Below are positions 41,780 through 50,808 of a stretch of DNA of 64,000 nucleotides, in pieces. The notes below the pieces were generated by a model. The model was given only the letters and a program-made list of their open reading frames with translations, did no database searches and was not told the origin of the DNA. Position 1 is the stretch's first letter. Every line of letters starts with the position of its first letter. This stretch comes from Brachybacterium aquaticum (GTDB lineage: Bacteria; Actinomycetota; Actinomycetes; Actinomycetales; Dermabacteraceae). The stretch spans positions 2,790,001 to 2,854,000 of the forward strand of contig NZ_JACHLZ010000001.1 in assembly GCF_014204755.1 (NCBI RefSeq), in the 5' to 3' direction. The translations under genes were made by a program, and so were the position numbers.

Positions 41780-42295
41780 TCAGCTGGGCTCGGGCAGGCC
41801 GAGGACGTACGCGGCCTGGGCGAGATGCTGGATCGCGTCGTCGAGGATGCTGATCAGGCGGGCACCGCGGGTGACGGGCGGGTCCCAGGAGTCGTCGACC
41901 ACGTCGCCGAGCGCGGCGGCGTCGAGGGTGTCGAGGTAGGCATCGAAGGCGTCGAGCGTCGCGTCGACGTAGTCGGCCAGCGCGTCGCCGTCCTCCACCA
42001 CGATGGCGCGGGCCTCCTCGGAGGAGTGGCCGTAGCCGACGGCCGAGCCCGGCTCGCCGAGGCCGAGACGGCCGGCCTCGTCGCGGGTGCGCCACACCTC
42101 CTCCCCGCCGGTGAGCGGCGCGAGCTGGGCGTCGATCTCCCGGCCGGTGTGCCACAGCAGCCAGGCCACGGAGTTGTCGTGCCCGGCGGGGTGGGCGTTG
42201 AGGGTCTCGGGGACCAATCGTCTGCGCAGGGCGGAGAGGGTGTGGCGAGGTCGGGAGGCGAGGTCGCGGAGCAGTTCGAGAGCGTCCATGGCCAT
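41780..42295 (-). CDS. DinB/mycothiol-dependent transferase-like protein (DUF664)
   Basis: 171-residue four-helix bundle. SVAWLLWHTGREIDAQL supplies the first metal-binding His, and ISILDDAIQHLAQAAYVLGL the C-terminal His; the third ligand is less obvious. The family in actinobacteria includes mycothiol S-transferases and maleylpyruvate isomerase relatives, cytoplasmic enzymes of detoxification. Substrate unknown. The ATG at 42295 is followed two codons later by another ATG (42289). Confidence 0.8.
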   Translation of the reverse strand: MAMDALELLRDLASRPRHTLSALRRRLVPETLNAHPAGHDNSVAWLLWHTGREIDAQLAPLTGGEEVWRTRDEAGRLGLGEPGSAVGYGHSSEEARAIVVEDGDALADYVDATLDAFDAYLDTLDAAALGDVVDDSWDPPVTRGARLISILDDAIQHLAQAAYVLGLPEPS

Positions 42296-42385
42296 GACCG
42301 TACTCGCGCGTCACCGACTTCGGGAGTCCCGCTCGCTCGACACCACCCTGACGACAGCGCCCACTCGCCGCCGCGACGGGGGCGG

Positions 42386-42742
42386 TCAGTCGTCGGCGAT
42401 GACGCCGTCGGCCTGCTCGGGATGGCGCTGGAGCCAGCTCTCGATGAAGGGACAGATCACGAGGACCGGCAGGTCGGCGGCCCGCGCTTCGGCGAGCACG
42501 GTGCGCAGGAGCACGGAGGCGACGCCCTCGCCGCGGTGCTCGGGGTCGGTGACCGTATGGATCAGCTCGATGCGCCGACGGGTGCGCTCGTAGATCATGA
42601 TGCCGACCGTCTGACCGTCGCGCAGCGCCTCGTACCGGCCGGCGACCTTGTTGTCGCGCACGGAGATCGTCTCGTCGGGGCCGTGGACGTGCTCCCCGAC
42701 GCCATCCTCGATGCCGACGCCGTCATCGATTCCTGAGGTCAT
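42386..42742 (-). CDS. GNAT-type N-acetyltransferase (YjdJ-like)
   Basis: 118 residues of the short GNAT subfamily: KVAGRYEALRDGQTVGIMIYE, IELIHTVTDPEHRGEGVASVLL with the acetyl-CoA loop HRGEGVA, and ICPFIESWLQRHPE. The N-terminus is a duplicated acidic repeat (GIDDGVGIEDGVGEH). Such proteins acetylate an unknown amine and sit alone in genomes. A divergent neighbour is absent; the gene probably has its own promoter. Confidence 0.85.
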   Translation of the reverse strand: MTSGIDDGVGIEDGVGEHVHGPDETISVRDNKVAGRYEALRDGQTVGIMIYERTRRRIELIHTVTDPEHRGEGVASVLLRTVLAEARAADLPVLVICPFIESWLQRHPEQADGVIADD

Positions 42743-42814
42743 GGTCGCGCCTCCTTCCGGCCGGGGTCTCCCACGGTACGGCAGGGCGCGGGGCCATGTC
42801 AGGAGGGCGCGGCC

Positions 42815-42844
42815 GGCGGGGCGGGCCGACGGGGCCGCCCCGCC
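42815..42844 (-). terminator. Terminator-like hairpin after the DUF4097 gene
   Basis: Perfect GGCGGGGCGG/CCGCCCCGCC stem with a 10-nt loop that itself holds half of the dispersed palindrome (GCCGACGGGG). It follows the DUF4097 stop (42862) by 17 bp. Confidence 0.5.
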
Positions 42845-42861
42845 CGCGCGCGCCGCACAGG

Positions 42862-43782
42862 TCAGGACGCGGCGGCCGCCGCCCCGGCGCGCAGCACGCG
42901 CAGGTCGCCCTTGCCCGAGCGGGCGTGGACCTCGAGGGTCCGCTCCGCGGCGCCGGCCCCGTCGGCCGGGGTGAGGCGCACGTCCTGCTCGCCGAGGCCG
43001 GTCGCGAGATCGAGGTGGACCGCGGTGCCGGCGGCGACGCGAAGCTCCACGTCGCCGAGGCCGCTGCGGGCGGTGAGGCTGCCGCTGCGGGCCTCGCGCA
43101 CGGTCACGCCGCCCACGCCGGCCGACAGGGTCGCGGTGCCCTCGAGGCGGTCCAGTCGCAGGTCACCGGTGCCCGTGGTGGCATGGACCTGTCCGGTCGC
43201 CTCGCCGAGGGTGACATCGCCGGTGCCAGTGGTCAGGCGGGTGGACTCCTCCGCCGCGTTGCGGACGTGCAGGTCGCCGGTGCCGGTGCGGGCCTCGAGC
43301 CGGGCGAGGGACCCCGTGATCTCGAGGTCGCCGACGCCGTCGGAGACGACCACGCGCGATCCGGCGGGCAGCACCACGCGGATCTCGAGCCCGCCGAGGA
43401 GCCCCTCGACGCCGCGCACGGCGGAGCGGAAGGACTCGGCGAGCCGGTCGGTGAAGGGCAGGCTCCCGCCGCGACCGCGGACGCTGAACAGGTCCCCGAG
43501 ACCCACGCCGACGCGGTGGGCCTCGTCGGCCGGGGCGTCGACGGTGAGGCGTTCGGCGTCGAAGCGGACCCGCATGCGGGTGGCGAGCTGGGCACCGGCC
43601 TCGCCGCGCGGGATCAGCTCGACGCCCACGCGGGTGCCGTGCTCGGCGCGCACGGTGATCGTGCCGCGGAGGTTCTGGATGTTCGCGTCGATGGAGCCGG
43701 CGGCGATGAACTCGTGGCGGATGGGATCGGGGGTGGGCTCGGGGTCGGGCGAGCCGGTGGGCGGGGTGTGCGGCGAGGTCAT
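42862..43782 (-). CDS. DUF4097-family beta-repeat protein
   Basis: 306 residues. From residue 25 to the end it is made of short beta strands with alternating GxGDLxhxxh units (LEARTGTGDLHVRNA, LTTGTGDVTLGEATGQVHATTGTGDLRL, quoted in part), the DUF4097 beta-helix or adhesin-like fold. No signal peptide is seen. It is encoded 33 bp after a ribbon-helix-helix protein in the same direction, a frequent actinobacterial pairing in which the HTH/RHH protein probably regulates the operon. Function unknown. Confidence 0.8.
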   Translation of the reverse strand: MTSPHTPPTGSPDPEPTPDPIRHEFIAAGSIDANIQNLRGTITVRAEHGTRVGVELIPRGEAGAQLATRMRVRFDAERLTVDAPADEAHRVGVGLGDLFSVRGRGGSLPFTDRLAESFRSAVRGVEGLLGGLEIRVVLPAGSRVVVSDGVGDLEITGSLARLEARTGTGDLHVRNAAEESTRLTTGTGDVTLGEATGQVHATTGTGDLRLDRLEGTATLSAGVGGVTVREARSGSLTARSGLGDVELRVAAGTAVHLDLATGLGEQDVRLTPADGAGAAERTLEVHARSGKGDLRVLRAGAAAAAS

Positions 43783-43815
43783 CGCGGTCTCCTGGAAGCG
43801 GGTGCGGGCGGCGGC

Positions 43816-44418
43816 TCAGACGAACCAGCCGCTGGTGCGGCCGGTGCTGCGCGGGGCGGTGGAGGCGGGAGGGACGGGCTGCGCCTGCTGCTCCTGGGCA
43901 TCGAGGTGCGTGGTCAGCGCCCGGACGAGGTACGTGTTCAGGCTCAGCTGCTCGCGCTCGGCGGCCTGCTCGAGGCGGGACTTCAGTGCCTGGGGCGGAC
44001 GGAAGGTGACGCGGGCGGCGCCGCTTCCTGTGTCCTCCGCGTCCTCTGGTGCTTCGGGCGGCCGCGGCGGGGTGGGCACCTCGGCCGCGACCGGCACCAC
44101 GGGCGTCACCGGGGCGCCGGGCACGAAGGGCGTGGCGGGCGCGGAAGGCGCCGCGGCGCCCCCGTCGGCCGACGCCTCGGGGGCGATGACGTGCACCGAG
44201 AGGTCCGTGCCGCGCAGGGCGAGGTCGACCCGGCCGGGGGCGAGCTCGGCCGAGACCTCGGCGGCGACCTGGCCCACGGCCTCCTGGATGGCGAGGCGCA
44301 GGGCGGGCTCGAGGCCCACGGACAGCAGCTCGGCGGTGCGGCGGGTGGTCTCGTCGCCGATCGCGGCGGAGGCGACGAGCTGCTCCTGCACGGGACGGGT
44401 GAGTGCTCTCAGATCCAT
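43816..44418 (-). CDS. Ribbon-helix-helix regulator with an N-terminal helical domain
   Basis: 200 residues. Residues 1-75 are helical (a segment reads LVASAAIGDETTRRTAELLSVG), residues 85-135 a Pro/Ala linker holding the dispersed palindrome (EASADGGAA), and residues 140-185 an RHH-type DNA-binding region: ARVTFRPPQALKSRLEQAAEREQLSLNTYLVRALTTHL (quoted in part). It is probably autoregulatory: a 21-bp palindrome TGACGTCA-CTA-TGACGTCA lies between its -35 and -10. DUF4097 gene follows. The ATG is 6 bp from the -10, so leaderless. Confidence 0.72.
   Translation of the reverse strand: MDLRALTRPVQEQLVASAAIGDETTRRTAELLSVGLEPALRLAIQEAVGQVAAEVSAELAPGRVDLALRGTDLSVHVIAPEASADGGAAAPSAPATPFVPGAPVTPVVPVAAEVPTPPRPPEAPEDAEDTGSGAARVTFRPPQALKSRLEQAAEREQLSLNTYLVRALTTHLDAQEQQAQPVPPASTAPRSTGRTSGWFV
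44164..44173. repeat. Dispersed palindrome core GTCGGCCGAC (site 6)
   Basis: Context CCCGTCGGCCGACGCC, in the linker of the ribbon-helix-helix protein, read as SADG on the minus strand. Confidence 0.7.
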
Positions 44419-44424
44419 GACGCC

Positions 44425-44453
44425 AGGGTGACGTCACTATGACGTCACGTCAA
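44425..44453 (-). promoter_or_regulatory. Promoter with spacer-embedded palindromic operator for the RHH gene
   Basis: Minus strand: -35 TTGACG (44453-44448), 17-bp spacer, -10 CACCCT (44430-44425), 6 bp to ATG 44418. A perfect palindrome GTGACGTCA-CTA-TGACGTCAC (44428-44448) fills the spacer, so a bound RHH protein would exclude polymerase. Confidence 0.65.
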
Positions 44454-44487
44454 GGGGTGGGACGGAGTTGCTTCGCGGCATGCGACC

Positions 44488-46017
44488 ATGCTGGGCGTGA
44501 CCGAGGACTCCACGCACCCGTTCCCCTCCCCCGCTCCTGACAGCGCTCCCGCTCCCGACGGCGCCGCTGCTCCTGCGACCCCCCCCACGACCCCCGAGTC
44601 GTCCGAGCGCTCCGCCTTCTCCCGCGCCTCCGACGCGCTGCAGCGCCACCGCGCGCCCTCGGAGGTCTGGGGCGACGAGCGGGAGGCGGTGAGCCTGGCG
44701 CTGCGCTGGGCGGCCGAGCACACGACGGTCGCCACCGACCCCAAGACCACCGCCCGCAGCGCCGCCGAGCTGCAGGCGGCGGTGGGCGAGACCATCACCG
44801 AGGACGGCATCGGCGCGGCACGCGCGATGGAGCTGTTCGACAGCGTGCTGCTGCCCGCGACCCGCGCGGCGGAGGACCCGATGAACCTCGCCTACATCCC
44901 CGCCGCCCCCACCCGGGCCGCGGTCGCCTTCGACACCGTGGTCTCGGCCGCGAACGTGTTCGGCGGGGTGTGGGAGAACGGGGCCGGGGCGATCTTCGCC
45001 GAGAACCAGGTGCTGCGCTGGATCGCGGATCTGCTGGAGTGGCCGGCGGAGTCGGCCGGGGTGTTCGTCTCCGGCGGCACCATGGGCAACCTCTCGGCAC
45101 TGGCCACCGCCCGCGACCACGCCCTCCGCGCGCGGGGACGGCGTCCCGAGGGCGGGTGGGCGCTGGCCTGCGCCTCGACCGCGCACTCCTCGGTCGCCTC
45201 GGCCGCGCGGCTGCTGGACATGGACGTGGTGACCGTGCCGATCGACGACCGCGGCCACCTCACCGGCGAGGCGCTCGAGGGCGTGCTCGCCGCGGATCCG
45301 CGGATCTGCGCGGTGGTCGCCTCGGGCGGGACCACGAACGCGGGCATCGTCGACGACCTCGCCTCGGTGATCCCGGTGGCGCACCGCCACGGCGCCTGGG
45401 TGCACGTGGACGGCGCCTACGGCGGGGCGGCGCTCGCGGCCCCGAGCGCGAAGGGGCGCTTCGCGGGCATCCAGGAGGCGGACTCGTTCATCGTCGACCC
45501 GCACAAGTGGCTGTTCGCGCCGTACGACTGCTGCGCGCTGCTCTACCGGGACCCGCGCCCGGCCGCGGCCGCCCATTCCCAGCACGCCGCGTATCTGGAC
45601 TCGATCGACCGCGGGGAGTCCAACCCCTCGGACCTCGCCGCGCACCTCTCGCGCCGCACCCGGGGTCTGCCGCTGTGGTACTCGCTGGCCACGCACGGCA
45701 CCGCCGCGTACTCCGCAGCGGTGGAGCGGTGCCTCGCCTCCGCCCGCACGGTCGCCACCGCGATCGAGGCGTCCGAGCACCTGGAGCTGCTGCTGGAGCC
45801 GGAGCTGTCCGTGGTCGTGTTCCGCCGCCCGGGCTGGACACCGGTCGCCTATCGCCGCTGGTCGCAGCGCCTGGCGAAGGAGGGGACGCTGCTGTGCCTG
45901 CCCACGGCCTTCGCCGGGGAGATCGCGTTGCGCCTCGCCTTCGTGAACCCGCAGACAGATCCCGCGGCCGTGATCGACGTGCTCGAGCGGACGATGCACG
46001 CGGCCGACGGCAGCTGA
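44488..46017 (+). CDS. PLP-dependent group II decarboxylase
   Basis: 509-residue decarboxylase of the aromatic-L-amino-acid/diaminobutyrate/glutamate family. Core motifs: VFVSGGTMGNLSALATARDHA, substrate-side STAHSSVASAARLL, VHVDGAYGGAALAAP and the PLP lysine in FIVDPHKWLFAPYDCCALLY. The substrate (L-2,4-diaminobutyrate, aspartate, tyrosine or tryptophan) cannot be read from motifs. The first 45 residues are Pro/Ala-rich and poorly conserved, so a start further in is possible. Product would be an amine or beta-alanine made in the cytoplasm. Divergent from the RHH gene. Confidence 0.88.
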   Translation: MLGVTEDSTHPFPSPAPDSAPAPDGAAAPATPPTTPESSERSAFSRASDALQRHRAPSEVWGDEREAVSLALRWAAEHTTVATDPKTTARSAAELQAAVGETITEDGIGAARAMELFDSVLLPATRAAEDPMNLAYIPAAPTRAAVAFDTVVSAANVFGGVWENGAGAIFAENQVLRWIADLLEWPAESAGVFVSGGTMGNLSALATARDHALRARGRRPEGGWALACASTAHSSVASAARLLDMDVVTVPIDDRGHLTGEALEGVLAADPRICAVVASGGTTNAGIVDDLASVIPVAHRHGAWVHVDGAYGGAALAAPSAKGRFAGIQEADSFIVDPHKWLFAPYDCCALLYRDPRPAAAAHSQHAAYLDSIDRGESNPSDLAAHLSRRTRGLPLWYSLATHGTAAYSAAVERCLASARTVATAIEASEHLELLLEPELSVVVFRRPGWTPVAYRRWSQRLAKEGTLLCLPTAFAGEIALRLAFVNPQTDPAAVIDVLERTMHAADGS

Positions 46018-46073
46018 GCGGCGGCGTCCAGGCTCAGGACCCTGCGGGCTGAGCGCGGTCCCGCGGATCGGGC

Positions 46074-47933
46074 TCAGGCGCCGGCGAGCAGGTCCGCGAC
46101 GCGGGCGGCGTCCCCGTCCAGGCCGAGGTCCGCATAGGCGTCGCGGGCACGGCGGGCGGCCCTGCGCGCGGCCTCGGACTCGTCGCGGGCGGCGAGGAGA
46201 TGGGCGTGGCGGTCGTCGAGGTAGGCGGCCCAGTAGCGGGCGCGCACATCGTGCCCGGGCGGCATCTGCCCGATCGCCTCGAGCACCTCGCGGCGGCGCC
46301 GCTCGTACAGCTCCTCGTCGGCCCCGTCCGTGTCCTGGGCGAGGGCCTCCCCGGCGGCGATGAACACGCCGACGCGGGCGTCGACGAGGTGGTCCCACAG
46401 GAACTCCGCCGGGAGCAGTGCGGTCGCGTCCGGGCGGGTGCGACGCTCGATCTCGCGGGCGGCGACGTGGACGGCGCCGCTGCGGCCGAGGTCCAGGGCG
46501 CGGCGCAGCGCGAGCGCATTGGCCTCGAGCTCGGTGCGCAGCATCAGCGCCTGCTCGGGGCGCGGGGTGTCGAGGTCGTCGACGAGCCAGCGGGCCTGGA
46601 AGGCCAGGCGCTGCAGCTCACCGAGGGAGCCTGAAAGGTCGCCGCGGCGCTCGTGGATGCTGGCGGAGAGCCGTGCCGCCTCGAGCAACGCCCGGTGGTC
46701 GCGGTGCTCGTGGGCGAGGGCGCGGGCCTGCTCGAGCGGCACCCAGGCGGCGTCGTAGCGCTCGGCCTGGACGCGCTGGGCGGCCACGGCCAGCAGCGGC
46801 GCGATCCGCTGCTCATCACTGTCAAGGGTGCGCTGCAGGGAGAGCAGGCGCCCGGCGGTGAAGCTCGCGCGGCCGGTGTCCCCGGCGGCCATGAGCGCCT
46901 GCAGCAGGGAGGTGATCAGCCCGGTCCGCAGCGGCGGGTCCTCGATCTCGTGCAGGGAGTCCAGCGCCTCGACGGCGTGGTGCACGGCGGTGACGGGGTG
47001 CTCGATGCCGAGGGTGCGGGCGAGGACGGCGTGCGCGGCGATGACCAGGCGCGAGGGGTCCCGGGGCTGCTCGCCCGCGTCGGCCGCGGCGTCCTCGTGG
47101 AGGTCCAGCACGTCCAGGACGGCGGTGGTGGCGCCGGCGCGGTCGCCGATCGCCTCGAGGGACTGGGCCAGACGCAGCAGCAGCTCCGGCTCGGGGTCCA
47201 CGAGCAGGCGGTCGCGCACCGCGGGGAGGGCGGCGAGCGCGGCGCGGAGGCGGGCGGCGGCGCGGCGGGGGTCGATCCCGGCGCCCTCGCCCGCGTCGCC
47301 GGGCAGGGCGGTGCGCTCGAGCGAGCGGACCACGGAGAGCATCTCGGCGGAGGGTGTGATCGCCTCGCCCCGCCGGCGGCCGCGCCGGGAGCCCGCGCTG
47401 GCGCCGACGCCATCGGCGGAGGCAGCGCGGGAGGCAGCGGCGGAGGCGTCGACCAGGGCGGAGCCGGGAGCACCAACCCCCGCCCCGCCGCCGGTGGCGA
47501 GCGCGGCGCGGGTGCGGCCCGTCGGCCCAGAGGACAGCGGGCCGCGCTCGAGCAGCACCTGCACGACGGCTGCGGCCTGCTCGGAATACCCGGCGCGGTG
47601 CAGCAGGGAGACCAGGTCCGCGGCGATCTCCTGGATCCCGTCGGCCCGCCCGGTGTGGAGCGCCCCGCGCAGGGCGGCGCGGGTCAGGGCGTAGCGGTCC
47701 TCCGTCGGCGCGGGGACGTCACGGAACTCCTCGGCGAGGCGGCGCGCCTCGCGCAGGCGGCCGGAGTGTATGAGATCACTCACCCTCAGCGCGGCCTCGC
47801 GGACCGAGCGCGGGTGGCGCAGGGGAAGCTCCGCCGGGCCCAGCGCGACCCTCAGGGCATCGAGATCCGGCAGGTCGGCCCGAGCGCGGTCGTCTCCCGC
47901 GACCGGGAGCGAGGCGGCGCCGGAGGTCATCAC
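46074..47933 (-). CDS. TPR-like helical-repeat protein, unknown function
   Basis: 619 residues, almost wholly alpha-helical, with helix pairs of about 35-40 residues such as LIHSGRLREARRLAEEFRDV, LVSLLHRAGYSEQAAAVVQVL, LLRLAQSLEAIGDRAGATTAVLDVL (quoted in part) and YDAAWVPLEQARALAHEHRD, as in TPR superhelices. A Gly/Ala/Ser disordered insert lies at 145-190. No enzyme motif or membrane segment is present. It is probably a protein-interaction scaffold. GTG 47933 is preceded by -10 TAGGTT ending 7 bp upstream (47946-47941), a leaderless layout; ATG 47930 is the next codon. Confidence 0.65.
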   Translation of the reverse strand: MMTSGAASLPVAGDDRARADLPDLDALRVALGPAELPLRHPRSVREAALRVSDLIHSGRLREARRLAEEFRDVPAPTEDRYALTRAALRGALHTGRADGIQEIAADLVSLLHRAGYSEQAAAVVQVLLERGPLSSGPTGRTRAALATGGGAGVGAPGSALVDASAAASRAASADGVGASAGSRRGRRRGEAITPSAEMLSVVRSLERTALPGDAGEGAGIDPRRAAARLRAALAALPAVRDRLLVDPEPELLLRLAQSLEAIGDRAGATTAVLDVLDLHEDAAADAGEQPRDPSRLVIAAHAVLARTLGIEHPVTAVHHAVEALDSLHEIEDPPLRTGLITSLLQALMAAGDTGRASFTAGRLLSLQRTLDSDEQRIAPLLAVAAQRVQAERYDAAWVPLEQARALAHEHRDHRALLEAARLSASIHERRGDLSGSLGELQRLAFQARWLVDDLDTPRPEQALMLRTELEANALALRRALDLGRSGAVHVAAREIERRTRPDATALLPAEFLWDHLVDARVGVFIAAGEALAQDTDGADEELYERRRREVLEAIGQMPPGHDVRARYWAAYLDDRHAHLLAARDESEAARRAARRARDAYADLGLDGDAARVADLLAGA

Positions 47934-48094
47934 AGGGCGAAACCTACCAAGTCTCGCCGGGCGCCCCCAGGGGCTGTCGACCAGCCCGCGGACAGGCTCC
48001 CTTCCCTACACTGGACTCGGTCCATCCGGGGCCGTGCGGGCTCGTACCACGAGCCCTGCGGGCACCAGGCCGCGAACCGCGAAAGAGGTGGAAG

Positions 48095-49042
48095 GTGACC
48101 GTCGACCTGACCGTGGGCTCGTCGACCCCCGCTCACGACGCTCAGGACGGTCCGGCACCGACTCCAGACCCGCACACGTCGATGCCGCGGGAGGGGCCGT
48201 TCGCCGGGCACCTCCATCTGGACGGGTCGATCACCCGGGTGCTGCTGACCGACTTCGACGTCGCCGAGTACGTGCGCCGCGGCACCGGTCGCCTCGACGT
48301 GGACACCGCGAAGGTCGAGGCCGAGGGCGGGCTCGAGGAGCCGGTGCGCCTCGCGCTCGGCGCGCTGCAGCGCCTGGAGTCCTCGGCGCTGGCCGAGTCG
48401 CGGGCCATGCTCGCCACCGTCACCGCCAACGAGGCCCGCATCACCGCGTTCCTGGCGACCTGGCTCGTGGACCGGTACTGGCAGGCCCGCGCGCTGCGCG
48501 ACCTGCTCACCGGCGACCACCCGGTGGAGCGGCCCACGCTGCGCCACCGTCCCCATCCCCTGCACGCCCTTCGCCGCATCCACGTGGACCGGATCCAGCC
48601 GCTGATCAGCCCGCTGTGGAACGAGTTCGCGGGCGAGGCCTTGGCCGCCGGGCACATGGCCCGCATGGCGATCCAGGAGGCATCCCTGCAGGCCGCGCTC
48701 CACGCCGTGGCCCGCCGTCTGAGCGGTGAGGCGCTGCGCGTGGTCGAGACCGTCATCGAGCGGCACGACGCGGCGGTGGAATTCTTCACCGCTGAGGCCA
48801 GCGGCCGCATCATCCGCTCCCCCCGCGAGGCCGCCGTGGCGCGCCTGGTGCTCTCGCTGGACTCGCCGCTGGACGGCGGCGGCATCATCGACCCGGACCT
48901 GAAGCCCGCGCTGCAGGTCATCGGGGCCGAGTCGCGCGACCGGGCGGCCCTGCGCCGCGCCCGCTACGAGATCACCCGGCTGCTGCCGGCGCCCGACCTC
49001 CCGGACCCCTACCTCAGCTCGCTTCCTCGCACCGGAGAGTGA
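48095..49042 (+). CDS. Unknown protein, possibly a degenerate ferritin-like partner
   Basis: 315 residues, helical after residue 70. Its ANEARITAFLATWLVDRYWQARALRDLL (quoted in part) aligns by eye with the diiron segment WNREEFWHGEALAMVL of the next gene, with the metal-binding EE..H replaced by VD..Q. The second diiron motif is likewise not seen. It might be a catalytically dead subunit or a relative. The next gene begins one base after this stop, so the pair is co-translated. GTG 48095 follows AGGTGGAAG. Confidence 0.55.
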   Translation: MTVDLTVGSSTPAHDAQDGPAPTPDPHTSMPREGPFAGHLHLDGSITRVLLTDFDVAEYVRRGTGRLDVDTAKVEAEGGLEEPVRLALGALQRLESSALAESRAMLATVTANEARITAFLATWLVDRYWQARALRDLLTGDHPVERPTLRHRPHPLHALRRIHVDRIQPLISPLWNEFAGEALAAGHMARMAIQEASLQAALHAVARRLSGEALRVVETVIERHDAAVEFFTAEASGRIIRSPREAAVARLVLSLDSPLDGGGIIDPDLKPALQVIGAESRDRAALRRARYEITRLLPAPDLPDPYLSSLPRTGE

Positions 49043-49043
49043 C

Positions 49044-49832
49044 ATGGCCTTCGACATCGACCAGTTCGCCGAGACGTCCGTCCCCGTCAAGTACGAGGAC
49101 CTGGACTTCGACACCTTCGACTCCCAGCCGCTGGACGACCAGACCCTGCGCTCGCTGCGCTACATGTGCGATGTCGAGTACCACACCTCCTGCTTCCTGC
49201 GCGATCTGCTGGTGACCCCCTCGCACCGCGAGGAGGAGACCGGCGGCTTCATGACCATGTGGAACCGCGAGGAGTTCTGGCACGGCGAGGCGCTGGCGAT
49301 GGTGCTGGCCAAGCACGGGATCGTCGTGGACTACGACGAGATCAAGGCCAAGCGCGTGAAGCTGGGCTGGAAGGCGGCGCTCGGCCCGATGAAGCAGTCG
49401 GCCCTGTCCAACCTCGCCGGCACCGACTTCGTCGCCGTGCACATGACCTGGGGTGCGGCCAACGAGCTCTCGGCCGTCGCGGCGTACCGCCGCCTCTCGG
49501 CGATGACCGATCATCCGGCGCTGTCCCCGCTCCTCAAGCGCATCGCGCAGCAGGAGACCCGCCACGTCGCGTTCTACACCACCAACGCCCGCACGCACCT
49601 GGAGAACTCCGAGGCGGCCCAGAAGCTGACCCGGCTGATCATGTCCAAGGTGTGGAAGCCCGTGGGCAGCGGGATGATGGACGAGTCCGAGGTCAAGCAC
49701 GTCATGAACCACCTCTTCGCCTACAAGGGCGGCGAGCTGGACAAGCTCGACAAGCGGGTGCAGAAGATGCCGGGCCTGGACCGTCTGACGATCTTCAAGA
49801 ACGCCTTCGCGCGCCTCGGCGTCCCCGCCTGA
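49044..49832 (+). CDS. Ferritin-like diiron protein (acyl-ACP desaturase-like)
   Basis: 262-residue helical bundle with two diiron half-sites: WNREEFWHGEALAMVLAKHG (ExxH) and AQQETRHVAFYTTNART (ExxH), plus single glutamates in the intervening helices (GAANELSAVAAYR). The layout matches stearoyl-ACP desaturase-like and related oxidases of actinobacteria. The electron donor and substrate are unknown; no ferredoxin is adjacent. Co-translated with the preceding unknown helical protein. Confidence 0.78.
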   Translation: MAFDIDQFAETSVPVKYEDLDFDTFDSQPLDDQTLRSLRYMCDVEYHTSCFLRDLLVTPSHREEETGGFMTMWNREEFWHGEALAMVLAKHGIVVDYDEIKAKRVKLGWKAALGPMKQSALSNLAGTDFVAVHMTWGAANELSAVAAYRRLSAMTDHPALSPLLKRIAQQETRHVAFYTTNARTHLENSEAAQKLTRLIMSKVWKPVGSGMMDESEVKHVMNHLFAYKGGELDKLDKRVQKMPGLDRLTIFKNAFARLGVPA

Positions 49833-49900
49833 TCAGCGCCTGATCCTCACCGCTCGCGGCCGACGGGGCCTGCCGGCCGCCGGGCGGTCATGACGCCGGC

Positions 49901-50701
<801 letters not shown>

Positions 50702-50736
50702 GCTGTCCAGGGGCGATGAGACCTGCGTGAACGCGA

Positions 50737-50754
50737 CATGAGAGGCCTCTCATG
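50737..50754. promoter_or_regulatory. Perfect 18-bp palindrome upstream of the poly-Asp gene
   Basis: CATGAGAGGCCTCTCATG, 36 bp before the poly-Asp gene ATG and between it and the response-regulator gene. A candidate binding site; a further TCTCAT direct element lies at 50712-50717 on the minus strand. Confidence 0.5.
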
Positions 50755-50808
50755 AAGCACCCGCGCGGCGCGCCGACGGGGGTGGTGCGGGCGCGGGGCC
50801 CGCCCCGG

